A stretch of DNA of 10,822 nucleotides from NCBI GenBank assembly GCA_027071965.1, contig JALSYJ010000204.1, positions 1 through 10,822 of the forward strand, written 5' to 3'. Each line of letters opens with the position of its first letter. The stretch's first letter is position 1. The notes beneath the pieces are model-generated. The model did no database searches. It had not been told where the DNA came from and worked only from the letters and a program-made list of their open reading frames with translations. The stretch is from Robiginitomaculum sp. GTDB taxonomy: Bacteria; Pseudomonadota; Alphaproteobacteria; Caulobacterales; Maricaulaceae. The position numbers and the translations under genes were made by a program. Of this stretch, positions 1-6,510 are shown piece by piece.

Positions 1-239
1 TGCTTGAACAAGGAGCTACCGAGGTTTCCGCCTATTGTTCGCACGGGGTTTTATCCAATGGTGCCGCCGATAGAATTGCCAGTTCACAATTAAAGGAATT
101 AGTGATCACCGACAGCATCAACCAGCCACAAAAAGTGCTCGATGCCCCTAATATCCGCATACTTAGTATTGCGTCACTATTGGCCAAGGCAATTAGGCGC
201 ATTGCCAATGAAGAAAGCGTATCGGCTCTTTTTGATTAG
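1..239 (+). CDS. prs: Ribose-phosphate pyrophosphokinase (PRPP synthetase), C-terminal part
   Basis: The last 78 codons of a gene cut by the left window edge; codons begin at position 3 and the stop is TAG at 237-239. Prs transfers the pyrophosphate of ATP to ribose 5-phosphate in the cytoplasm, making PRPP for nucleotide, histidine and tryptophan synthesis. The visible part is the C-terminal phosphoribosyltransferase-like domain: a CSHGVLS segment (matching ATHPIFS in E. coli), then LKELVITDSI, the strand and turn that hold the ribose-5-phosphate-binding TDS residues, then APNIRILSIASLLAKAI and the ending EESVSALFD. The wording of the tail is closer to alphaproteobacterial Prs (HGVLSG..., ...SVSSLFD) than to enteric Prs. 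It converges on the helicase gene with about 25 bases between stop codons. The ATP-binding N-terminal half lies outside the window. Identity is secure. Confidence 0.93.
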   Translation, partial: LEQGATEVSAYCSHGVLSNGAADRIASSQLKELVITDSINQPQKVLDAPNIRILSIASLLAKAIRRIANEESVSALFD

Positions 240-264
240 AGCAAAGGCCCGACAGGTTCAAATT

Positions 265-1605
265 TTACACAATACTTTCTTCAAGCTTTGCTATTCGGTA
301 TTGTTTGTGTTCTGTAGTTTTACAAAGCCTGCCAAGGGCAAGCGCTCGTCTGTCCATTACCATATCGCGCGTGGCAAGCGGGCGGGATAATTGCAAGCCG
401 TCCAACGTGCGGCAGCGGCTTAGTGCCACATAGGCCTGCCCGTGTGCAAACAGGCCCCGACCCAGATCCACATACACCTTGTCCAGCGTCTGACCTTGTG
501 CTTTGTGGATGGTAAGCGCCCAGGCAAGTCGCAAGGGGAATTGGCGAAAAGTGCCAACTACATCTTTGGTTAGCTGTTTTGTGGTATCATCATAGCCATA
601 TCGGAGCCGCTCCCAGATTGCCGGCTCTATGCGGTGAACCTTGTCATTGATCCTGATCGTTATCTGCTGTTCGTTTACGGCCTCTATTATGGCCAGAGAT
701 CCATTTACCCAGCGTTTTTCTGTATCGTTCTTGAGCAATATTACCCGTGCTCCGGCTTTTAACAATAAGGGGGATTCCGTTGGAAACAGTCGGGCATCAA
801 ATTCACCAGTGACCTTGCCATCAAAGGCATAGGTTTCTCCAGGCAGTTCAGAAAGCCGCCGGTGATTTATTTCAAAAGCCGTCTGATTGGTTCCGGTTAG
901 CACCAGATGGGTTTGCGATGCTACTGCCGGGCCTTTCTGACTTACACAATCAGCCAGTATTTCTGTTTGAAGGCTATCAAGCTCGCCACGACGAACCCCG
1001 GACAGTATATCAAGAAATACCGGATCAGATTGGCGAAACACCTGTAATAATTCCACCAGTTGGAAATCTGCTTCGCGAAATACAGGGGGAGAGAAAAAGT
1101 AACTGCCGCCAAATGTTTCTTCTAAATAGCCACGCAATCCTCTCTCTATTACGGGGGGTAGCTGATAGGGGTCTCCCACCAGAATTACTTGCACGCCGCC
1201 AAAGGGGGTATTTGTCTCCCGGTTAAGCCGCAAAGAACGATCTATTGCCGCCATCATATCGGCTCTTACCATTGAAACCTCATCAATGATAAGGGTTCGC
1301 ATTTCGCGCAATGCCCTGGCATGGCGCAGCCGCTTTACATCCGCAGGCTCAATTAGCCGTGGTGGCAGGCGAAAAAACGAGTGTATGGTCTGTCCTCCGG
1401 CATTGATCGCAGCAATACCCGTAGGCGACAACACAACGGTACTGGTGTGATTTTGCTTTACAAAAGACTTTATCAGGGTTGTTTTTCCGGTTCCGGCACG
1501 TCCGGTAAGATATACATTGGCTCCACTTTGCAATATCTCAAATACCGGCAGATAGGTTTGCGCGTCCGTGTTTGTATGCGATTGGCCGGCCTGCTCTTTT
1601 GTCAA
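265..1605 (-). CDS. PIF1-like superfamily 1 DNA helicase (AAA family ATPase)
   Basis: A 446-residue protein with the ordered motifs of the RecD/PIF1 branch of SF1 helicases: Walker A GRAGTGKTT (residues 35-43), motif Ia around SPTGIAAINAGGQTIHSFF (60-78), Walker B IIDEVSMV (106-113), motif III GDPYQLPP (144-151), motif V TIHKAQGQT (365-373) and motif VI YVALSRCR (392-399). PIF1 relatives unwind DNA 5' to 3' using ATP and act on forks, R-loops or G-quadruplexes; the exact role here is unknown. The length fits a bare helicase core with no extra nuclease or C-terminal domain. The start is TTG at 1605-1603, overlapping the upstream gene's stop in TTGA. A GAGG six bases upstream supports it, and the next Met is at residue 102, after Walker A. 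The gene is last in a minus-strand cluster, so it is probably translationally coupled to the small membrane protein. Family call is firm; function is inferred. Confidence 0.88.
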   Translation of the reverse strand: MTKEQAGQSHTNTDAQTYLPVFEILQSGANVYLTGRAGTGKTTLIKSFVKQNHTSTVVLSPTGIAAINAGGQTIHSFFRLPPRLIEPADVKRLRHARALREMRTLIIDEVSMVRADMMAAIDRSLRLNRETNTPFGGVQVILVGDPYQLPPVIERGLRGYLEETFGGSYFFSPPVFREADFQLVELLQVFRQSDPVFLDILSGVRRGELDSLQTEILADCVSQKGPAVASQTHLVLTGTNQTAFEINHRRLSELPGETYAFDGKVTGEFDARLFPTESPLLLKAGARVILLKNDTEKRWVNGSLAIIEAVNEQQITIRINDKVHRIEPAIWERLRYGYDDTTKQLTKDVVGTFRQFPLRLAWALTIHKAQGQTLDKVYVDLGRGLFAHGQAYVALSRCRTLDGLQLSRPLATRDMVMDRRALALGRLCKTTEHKQYRIAKLEESIV

Positions 1606-1817
1606 GATCTGCCTCGTCCCTGTCCGGTCTCAATGCCAAACATATTTAGAATATGAACCAATAAAACAATAAAAATAACCGTAAAAACCATCAATACCGG
1701 CTTCCAGCTAAACCAGTGAGCCTTGCCGTTTTTACGCGGTGCCGAGTCGCGCCATATGGCAATACCAATAATTGCCACGCTAATGATCAGCAGAATAAGA
1801 GTTGTTGTCATTTCCAT
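1602..1817 (-). CDS. Small two-helix membrane protein, function unknown
   Basis: A 71-residue protein I cannot assign to a named family. It has two hydrophobic segments, residues about 5-21 (TLILLIISVAIIGIAIW) and 41-60 (VLMVFTVIFIVLLVHILNMF). They are joined by a basic, aromatic loop containing APRKNG and HWFSWKP, and followed by a short polar tail ending GRGRS. This suggests an inner-membrane hairpin. Two ATG codons lie close together (residues 1 and 3); neither has a strong Shine-Dalgarno sequence, so the start could be either. It begins 18 bases after the glycosyltransferase pseudogene and its TGA overlaps the TTG of the helicase. That tight packing, plus a clean membrane-hairpin composition, is the main reason to treat it as real. 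No function should be inferred from the neighbours alone. Confidence 0.6.
   Translation of the reverse strand: MEMTTTLILLIISVAIIGIAIWRDSAPRKNGKAHWFSWKPVLMVFTVIFIVLLVHILNMFGIETGQGRGRS
1612..1615 (-). promoter_or_regulatory. Ribosome binding site for the TTG start of the helicase gene
   Basis: On the minus strand GAGG lies six bases before the TTG at 1605-1603. It lies inside the last codons of the upstream small gene. It supports TTG as the real start of the helicase, since there is no ATG that would keep the Walker A motif. Confidence 0.55.
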
Positions 1818-1835
1818 GTTATGGCAATTGGCAGT

Positions 1836-3364
1836 TTATGGTCGTCTGTCAAGGGACTTTGCTTTTATTGCCGCAAATATAGAATGGCCATGTTCGGTTT
1901 TTTCCCAGTGAAACGGCTTGTTCAGCAATTCCCGTGCTGCTCGCAAGGCAGCTATTGTCTGCAATGGCCAATAAAAAACCGAGCTGATAATAGCAATAGG
2001 ATTAAGGTCATTGCGTGTAGCCAACTGCCCGGCAAGAAGTAATGCCCATGTAATGCTTACCCCGGTGATTGCCAGGACAATATCCGTAGTGGAGAGCATG
2101 GGGCCGATGATCGGCCAGCAGGCAAAACAAATCAGGGTGGCCAGCAGCAAAAAACCATGACTAAACGCTGAAAACACCGCCATGCCGAGTACGGCAATAA
2201 ACCCAAAAGCGTGAGTCAAACAGCCTCCGGGCATGCCGCCGCGCAAATGTACCATTAAGGTTTGCACAAAGCCTTTTATCCAGCGTGAGCGCTGTCCGAT
2301 CCATGGCAGGACATGGGCGGTGGCCTCTTCCAAAGTAGGAGGCTCTATCATTCCGGCGTGCCAGCCATTTTGCGCCAGACGAAAACCCAGATCAGCATCT
2401 TCGGTACATTAAACGGATCCCAGCCGCTGGTTTCTATTAAGGCTTTGCGGCGAAAATGATTGCTGGTTCCTCCAAGTGGAAAAGCAATACCCAACCTTAC
2501 CAGCGCCGGTAAAATCACGTTAAAATGGGCGTTATATTCAAGAGAAAACTGCCGGGTCAGCCAGTTGTGAGCGGCATTATAATAACCAAGCGGTGCCTGT
2601 ACGCAGGCCAATTTATTGCCGGCTTCATCAAAGGCTTTGACGGCGGCGCGTAATTGATCAGGGTGCGGACGATCTTCGGCATCATAAATGGTCACAAAAG
2701 ACCCTTTGGCTCTGGCCAATCCTATGTTTAAGGCTTTGGGCTTGGTTCTGGGGCCAATATCAGGGACAATGATAATCTGCCAGTTTCTTCCCAGTTTTAA
2801 TTTTCTGGCTACTGCCAGAGTTTCCTCATCATCTGCTTCAAGCAGCAATTTTATATCCAGCCTGTCTTGCGGGTATTTAAGCCGGGAAATGGCCTCGGCC
2901 AGTTGGGGAAGCATTTTTGCTTCGCGGTACATTGGCAAGAGCACGGTATATATCGGCCAGATATCAAGGTTCGATGAGGGTTCATCATTACCAGATTTAT
3001 GGCTTTTGGGCCAAAAATGGATTGCGAGCAATAAGATACGAAAACAGATGGCAAAGATAAAAACCGATAAAAATATAATGCGCCCGATTTGCATTAGTAC
3101 AGAAATGTCAATAATTGCTGCAATGATTATTGCACCCAACAGCGCAGCCAGCGCAATGCGCTGCGCCGGAATCAGGCCCAAAGAGGCTGAAAAAAGGGGC
3201 TTTTCGCGCGCAAGCTCAAATGCTCCGTGAAAAGTTTCAATTTCACGGGCCCGGATTATATATGGGCTTTTCAGTTCCCTGTTTGCACCAGCCTGAGCCG
3301 GTCTTGTGCCGGATTCGCTGTTACTGGCTGAATGCGTAACGAGGAAGTTTTCCTCATTAGTCAC
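1836..3364 (-). pseudogene. Membrane family 2 glycosyltransferase (cellulose-synthase-like), disrupted by a one-base frameshift
   Basis: Two adjacent reading frames, 3364-2348 and 2351-1836, encode the two halves of one GT2 enzyme of about 509 residues. The first half has a polar N-terminus, two membrane segments (about 68-88 and 95-116), and a GT-A domain with YTVLLPMYRE (139-148), the first Asp in LLEADDEE (174-181) and the metal-binding DAED (228-231). In GWDPFNV the frame is lost. Reading on one base back gives TEDADLGFRLAQNGW, the expected TED catalytic motif, then IEPPTLEE, the QRSRW motif and further membrane segments ending FHWEKTEHG. One base is therefore missing near 2403-2407. Such enzymes polymerise or transfer sugars across the inner membrane; the substrate is unknown. 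The start is GTG, with AGGGGGA six bases upstream. The out-of-frame stretch removes TED, so the product should be inactive unless this is a sequencing error. Confidence 0.85.
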
Positions 3365-3370
3365 ACCTGT

Positions 3371-3377
3371 TCCCCCT
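3371..3377 (-). promoter_or_regulatory. Ribosome binding site for the GTG start of the glycosyltransferase
   Basis: On the minus strand AGGGGGA ends six bases before GTG at 3364-3362. It is a strong purine-rich site and fixes the start of the gene at GTG. It lies in the 61-base gap after the aspartokinase/DAP decarboxylase gene, so the glycosyltransferase has its own translation start even if transcribed from upstream. Confidence 0.6.
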
Positions 3378-3425
3378 ATCAGGGAATAATAGCCATAATT
3401 GTACTATGGGGCGAGTCTTAAATTT

Positions 3426-6038
3426 TTAGCTTGTCGTCTTAGCTGGCAGAGTAAGCTCTGTGGCTGGTTCGCGCAGATTATACCTGCTGCTCATTACCGC
3501 GCCATAGGCACCGACATTGGCAATCAGTAGTACGTCATTTTCACTGGTCGGCGGTAAATACCGATCAACCCCCAAAATGTCCGCAGATTCGCAAATTGGC
3601 CCAACAATGGAAACCGGTGAAATATCCTCTTGTTCAAAGAGGCGGCTTAAATTCACCAATTCATGGTGAGATCCGTATAATGCGGGCCTTATCAGCGAGT
3701 TCATGCCGGTTTCCAGCCCGGCATATTTTACGGAGCCTTTGGTTTTGGTCTGGGTAACGCTTGCCAATAATACTCCGGACTCAGCTACTAAAAACCGCCC
3801 CGGCTCCAGCCAGAACTCAATATCAGGGCATTGGGCGCGCACCAGTTCCAGATTCTGATCAAGCTTTTGCAGATCAAGACTTGCGGCACTGGTATTGTCG
3901 GGCACTCCAAGCCCGCCTCCGAGATTGAAAATTCGCACATCTGGAAAGTCTTTGGCCAATCCGGCAAATAGTTCAGCCAGATCCCGCCAGTGATTGGGGT
4001 CAAGAATACCGCTTCCGGCATGGGCGTGCAGGCCAATTATCTTCGCATTGGCGGCTAATGCCAGTTCTCTTGCCTTTGCCATATCCTGAATTGGAATTCC
4101 GAATTTGGCGCGCGCACCTGCAGTTTGCACATGGCGGTGGTGTCCCCGGCTGCGTTTTGGATCAACCCGCAGCAGAATTTCACTGTTTGCGAAAACTTCC
4201 GGCCAATTCTGCAATGGGTGCAGATTATCAATAGTTATCTGTATTTTACGCTTAATCGCTGCTTTGTATTCATGGCGCGGCGCAAAATTGGGCGTAAACA
4301 GGATGTTTTTAGGGTCAAGGCCGTTAATACTGGCAAGTGCATGGTCAATTTCTGCCAATGATACACATTCCACCCCGATGCCTTGTTCCGCAATGGTTTG
4401 CAGCACTTGCGGGTTGGAATTAGCCTTCATCGCGTAAAACACCCGGCTTATGGCAGATATGGACTGCAAAGAGCGGCTGCGGGATTTGATGGTTGCAAGA
4501 TCATATATATAGGCGGCTGACTGTTTTGGCTTGATCGACAATAATTCGTCCCGCTTTTGTACCCACCACGGGGCTTTGCCGGGCGTGCTTTTGATTGTTT
4601 CTACTTGTGCTTCCTGCCATGGGGGGCCGAAAACCTTGTCTTCAGGCTCCACCTCAACAAGTTCATCATGCAGTCTTCTGGCCAGTTTTTGCGCCTGATC
4701 TCCATCTACCACCACCGTAAAGTTCAGATCGTTGGCTGCTTGACTTACCAGCCTGACCGGATGCTCGCGGAATAATTCCAGTGCGGGTGTTAATTTGTGT
4801 AAAATAGTACGAATGCCGCGGCCAACCACGCTTACAGAGGCACAGCTCTTTATAATTTTAACCCGGCACAAGGGCTCAAGCTCAGCCTGCAATTGCGACA
4901 ATGACCTGGCATCAGGGTTTTGGCCTGCATCAAGTGATACGGTAACACTGGCTTGCGAGGTGGAAACCAGATCAATCGACAGGTTGTTTTTGGCAAATGC
5001 GGCAAAAGCATTGGCTAAAAACCCGGATTCTCCCCACATGGCAGAAGAAGTCATGGAGACAAGAATCAATCCCTGTTTAACCGTAATCGCCTTTACCCGG
5101 GCATGGGTGTCTGCGGGATTGTTGCTGATTCTGGTTCCCGGCGCTTCCGGGGTATGGGTGCATTTTACCAGTATCGGAATATTTGATCGCCGGGCCGGGG
5201 GCAGGGCGCGTGGGTGTACCACTTTTGCTCCCATCAATGCAATTTCCTCCGCTTCTTCATAGGACAGATCCTTTAGCAATCGTGCCGAGGGGCTAAGACG
5301 CGGATCAGTGCTGAACATGCCGGGCACATCAGTCCATATTTCAAGCTGTTTTGCCTGTAATTTACTGGCAAACAGGGCGCTGGATACATCGGATCCCCCA
5401 CGCCCCAGCAAAACAGTTTCATTATTGGAATTGCTGGCGATGAAGCCTTGGGTAAGCACAATTCCCGGCTCCAGTTCATCAAGCCTTTGCTGTAATTTTA
5501 CATCAGGAACATCAGCACAGATTGCAGATAAATATTGTGTGCTGTCTGCGGTGTTTTTTTGTGGAACACTATGCAGCAGTTCTCTGGCATCAAGCAGTAT
5601 AGTTTTTAGTCCCGATTTTTGTAAATTTGCCGCCCCCAAGGCGGTCGCCATAATTTCACCTTCGGCCATAATGCTGGCCCGGATGCGGGCGCTGGCCTCG
5701 CCAACCATTTCAATACCACTTAACCATTTGCCTAGGCGTTGTATGGAAGGCGCAATCAGGCTGTGCCCGTCCACACCCAATTGTGCTGCCAGATCAATAT
5801 GCACCTGACTTATTTCATCAAGCATGTGGCCGGTTTCGTTTTTTATAGCTGCGACAATTGCCCGCTCCAGCCGGTTAGAGACTTGCGACAAGGCGGAATG
5901 TACAACCAATACCCTATTGCCACCAGACATGGCATTCTGCGCCAGCATTTCGATAGTTTGCCAGTTTTCTTTTGTTGAAACACTGGTTCCTCCAAATTTC
6001 ATGACCACCCATGGCGCAGGATTAATTGTGGTGTTCAT
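3426..6038 (-). CDS. lysAC: Bifunctional aspartate kinase / diaminopimelate decarboxylase
   Basis: An 870-residue fusion joining the first and last enzymes of lysine synthesis by the DAP route. Residues about 10-300 are the aspartokinase domain: KFGGTSV (14-20) binds ATP and aspartate, followed by LLGRGGSDVSS (210-220) and EIWTDVPG (233-240). Two ACT regulatory domains follow at about 325-465, so feedback control by lysine or threonine is likely. After a short linker comes a PLP-dependent decarboxylase of the alanine-racemase fold: FYAMKAN with the Schiff-base lysine K538, HAHAGSG (671-677), the glycine loop LGGGLG (706-711), EPGR (745-748), CES (816-818) and GAYG (842-845). All key residues are present. 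I chose ATG at 6038 rather than TTG at 6050 because GGAG lies six bases before the ATG, and the TTG would overlap that site. Similar fusions are known in Xanthomonas and Xylella. Confidence 0.95.
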   Translation of the reverse strand: MNTTINPAPWVVMKFGGTSVSTKENWQTIEMLAQNAMSGGNRVLVVHSALSQVSNRLERAIVAAIKNETGHMLDEISQVHIDLAAQLGVDGHSLIAPSIQRLGKWLSGIEMVGEASARIRASIMAEGEIMATALGAANLQKSGLKTILLDARELLHSVPQKNTADSTQYLSAICADVPDVKLQQRLDELEPGIVLTQGFIASNSNNETVLLGRGGSDVSSALFASKLQAKQLEIWTDVPGMFSTDPRLSPSARLLKDLSYEEAEEIALMGAKVVHPRALPPARRSNIPILVKCTHTPEAPGTRISNNPADTHARVKAITVKQGLILVSMTSSAMWGESGFLANAFAAFAKNNLSIDLVSTSQASVTVSLDAGQNPDARSLSQLQAELEPLCRVKIIKSCASVSVVGRGIRTILHKLTPALELFREHPVRLVSQAANDLNFTVVVDGDQAQKLARRLHDELVEVEPEDKVFGPPWQEAQVETIKSTPGKAPWWVQKRDELLSIKPKQSAAYIYDLATIKSRSRSLQSISAISRVFYAMKANSNPQVLQTIAEQGIGVECVSLAEIDHALASINGLDPKNILFTPNFAPRHEYKAAIKRKIQITIDNLHPLQNWPEVFANSEILLRVDPKRSRGHHRHVQTAGARAKFGIPIQDMAKARELALAANAKIIGLHAHAGSGILDPNHWRDLAELFAGLAKDFPDVRIFNLGGGLGVPDNTSAASLDLQKLDQNLELVRAQCPDIEFWLEPGRFLVAESGVLLASVTQTKTKGSVKYAGLETGMNSLIRPALYGSHHELVNLSRLFEQEDISPVSIVGPICESADILGVDRYLPPTSENDVLLIANVGAYGAVMSSRYNLREPATELTLPAKTTS

Positions 6039-6044
6039 TACAAG

Positions 6045-6048
6045 CTCC
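6045..6048 (-). promoter_or_regulatory. Ribosome binding site deciding the start of the lysAC fusion
   Basis: On the minus strand GGAG lies six bases before ATG at 6038-6036. The longer possible start (TTG at 6050) would place this site inside the coding region, so the ATG is preferred. Confidence 0.6.
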
Positions 6049-6063
6049 AAAGTTACAGTCGGA

Positions 6064-6094
6064 AAAATATCTCATGAGCACAGAGGTTTCACCA
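6064..6094 (-). promoter_or_regulatory. Possible promoter for the lysAC fusion gene
   Basis: On the minus strand TTGGTG is followed, after 18 bases, by GATATT (or after 17 by AGATAT), giving a weak sigma70-type pair about 25 bases before the start codon. The -35 element matches the consensus at only three of six positions and the -10 at four. It is the best pair I could see in the divergent region for this strand, but it is a guess by eye. Confidence 0.25.
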
Positions 6095-6130
6095 AGTCCA
6101 GTACGAAGGCCGGTAAGGCAAAAATAAATC

Positions 6131-6158
6131 TTGTGTTATCGTGTTTGTGTGTTAGTGT
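6131..6158 (+). promoter_or_regulatory. Possible promoter for the histidine operon
   Basis: TTGTGT at 6131-6136 and TAGTGT at 6153-6158 are 16 bases apart and about 28 bases before the TrpR-like gene. Both are poor matches to consensus. The interest is that the -10 element would overlap the inverted repeat at 6153-6170, as expected for a repressed promoter. The surrounding GT-rich run makes chance matches easy. Confidence 0.25.
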
Positions 6159-6170
6159 GCTGTCACACTA
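6153..6170. promoter_or_regulatory. Perfect inverted repeat, candidate operator upstream of the TrpR-like gene
   Basis: TAGTGTG and CACACTA form a perfect 7-base inverted repeat around a 4-base spacer, CTGT. It lies 16 bases before the start codon of the TrpR-like regulator gene and is the only clear dyad in the divergent region. Its position and size suit a dimeric repressor site. It is not followed by a T-run, so it does not look like a terminator. Binding by the adjacent TrpR-like protein is an inference; the half-site differs from the ACTAGT core of the E. coli trp operator, although CACTAG is shared at the right arm. Confidence 0.4.
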
Positions 6171-6186
6171 GCAATAAGGCAAACCG

Positions 6187-6510
6187 ATGACAACCCCGAA
6201 AAACCCCGATCAAACATCTGGTGCAGCTCCAGGATCCGATACAGAAAGCCTGTTGCAGGCTATTCGCAGCCTGCAGTCTGGTGATGAACTTTTGCGGTTT
6301 TTGACAGATCTGTGCACCCCTGCAGAGTTGCGGGCACTGGCTGCGCGCTGGCAGGTGGCGCAATTGCTGGATCAGGGTGAGCTTTCCTATCGTGAAATCG
6401 CAGAAAAAACCGGAGCCAGCACGACAACAGTTGGACGGGTTGCCAGGTTTTTGAAAGAGGAAGCATATCAAGGTTATCGCATTGCCCTGCAACGGGAGGC
6501 GGGGCGATGA
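6187..6510 (+). CDS. TrpR-family (YerC/YecD-like) DNA-binding regulator
   Basis: A 107-residue, probably cytoplasmic protein made of a polar N-terminal tail and a TrpR-type all-helical domain (about 20-105). The segment CTPAELRALAARWQVAQLL (43-61) matches the dimer core of TrpR. LSYREIAEKTGASTTTVGRVARFL (67-89) is the helix-turn-helix. By chance the numbering matches E. coli TrpR: T44, R54 and R84, which contact tryptophan there, are kept, but Gly85 in the ligand pocket is Val85 here, so tryptophan may not be the effector. AAGG seven bases before the ATG is a plausible ribosome binding site. The gene stops in an ATGA overlap with hisG, so it is the first gene of the his operon. A TrpR-related gene also precedes hisG in xanthomonads. 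It is likely a repressor or autoregulator of the operon; the signal is unknown. Confidence 0.85.
   Translation: MTTPKNPDQTSGAAPGSDTESLLQAIRSLQSGDELLRFLTDLCTPAELRALAARWQVAQLLDQGELSYREIAEKTGASTTTVGRVARFLKEEAYQGYRIALQREAGR

Noticed and set aside
240..292. Inverted repeat AGCAAAG (240-246) / CTTTGCT (286-292) in the convergent end region, considered as a two-way terminator.
   Set aside because: The loop is 39 bases long, the arm is only 7 bases and AT-rich, the right arm is inside the helicase coding region and no T-run follows. It is not a convincing terminator.
2348..2410. Programmed -1 ribosomal frameshifting in the glycosyltransferase.
   Set aside because: The shift site (AATGTACCGAAG) has no slippery heptamer, and I saw no clear downstream hairpin. 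This family is not known to use recoding.
3365..3425. The 61-base gap between the lysAC gene and the glycosyltransferase as a promoter or terminator region; TACAAT and TATTAT boxes and a CCCTGATAGGG mini-hairpin are present.
   Set aside because: No -35 element is properly spaced from either box, and the hairpin has only a 4-base stem and no T-run. Only the ribosome binding site there could be supported.
4795..5808. Long open frames on the plus strand opposite the lysAC gene (for example 5308-5808 and 4795-5262).
   Set aside because: They are antisense to a well-conserved enzyme gene, and their products have no recognisable domains or sensible composition. They are shadows of the real gene.
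6074..6127. A 17-codon open frame (MSTEVSPSPVRRPVRQK) upstream of the TrpR-like gene, considered as a his leader peptide.
   Set aside because: It has no histidine codons, a poorly placed ribosome binding site, and no terminator/antiterminator stems after it. It is likely chance.
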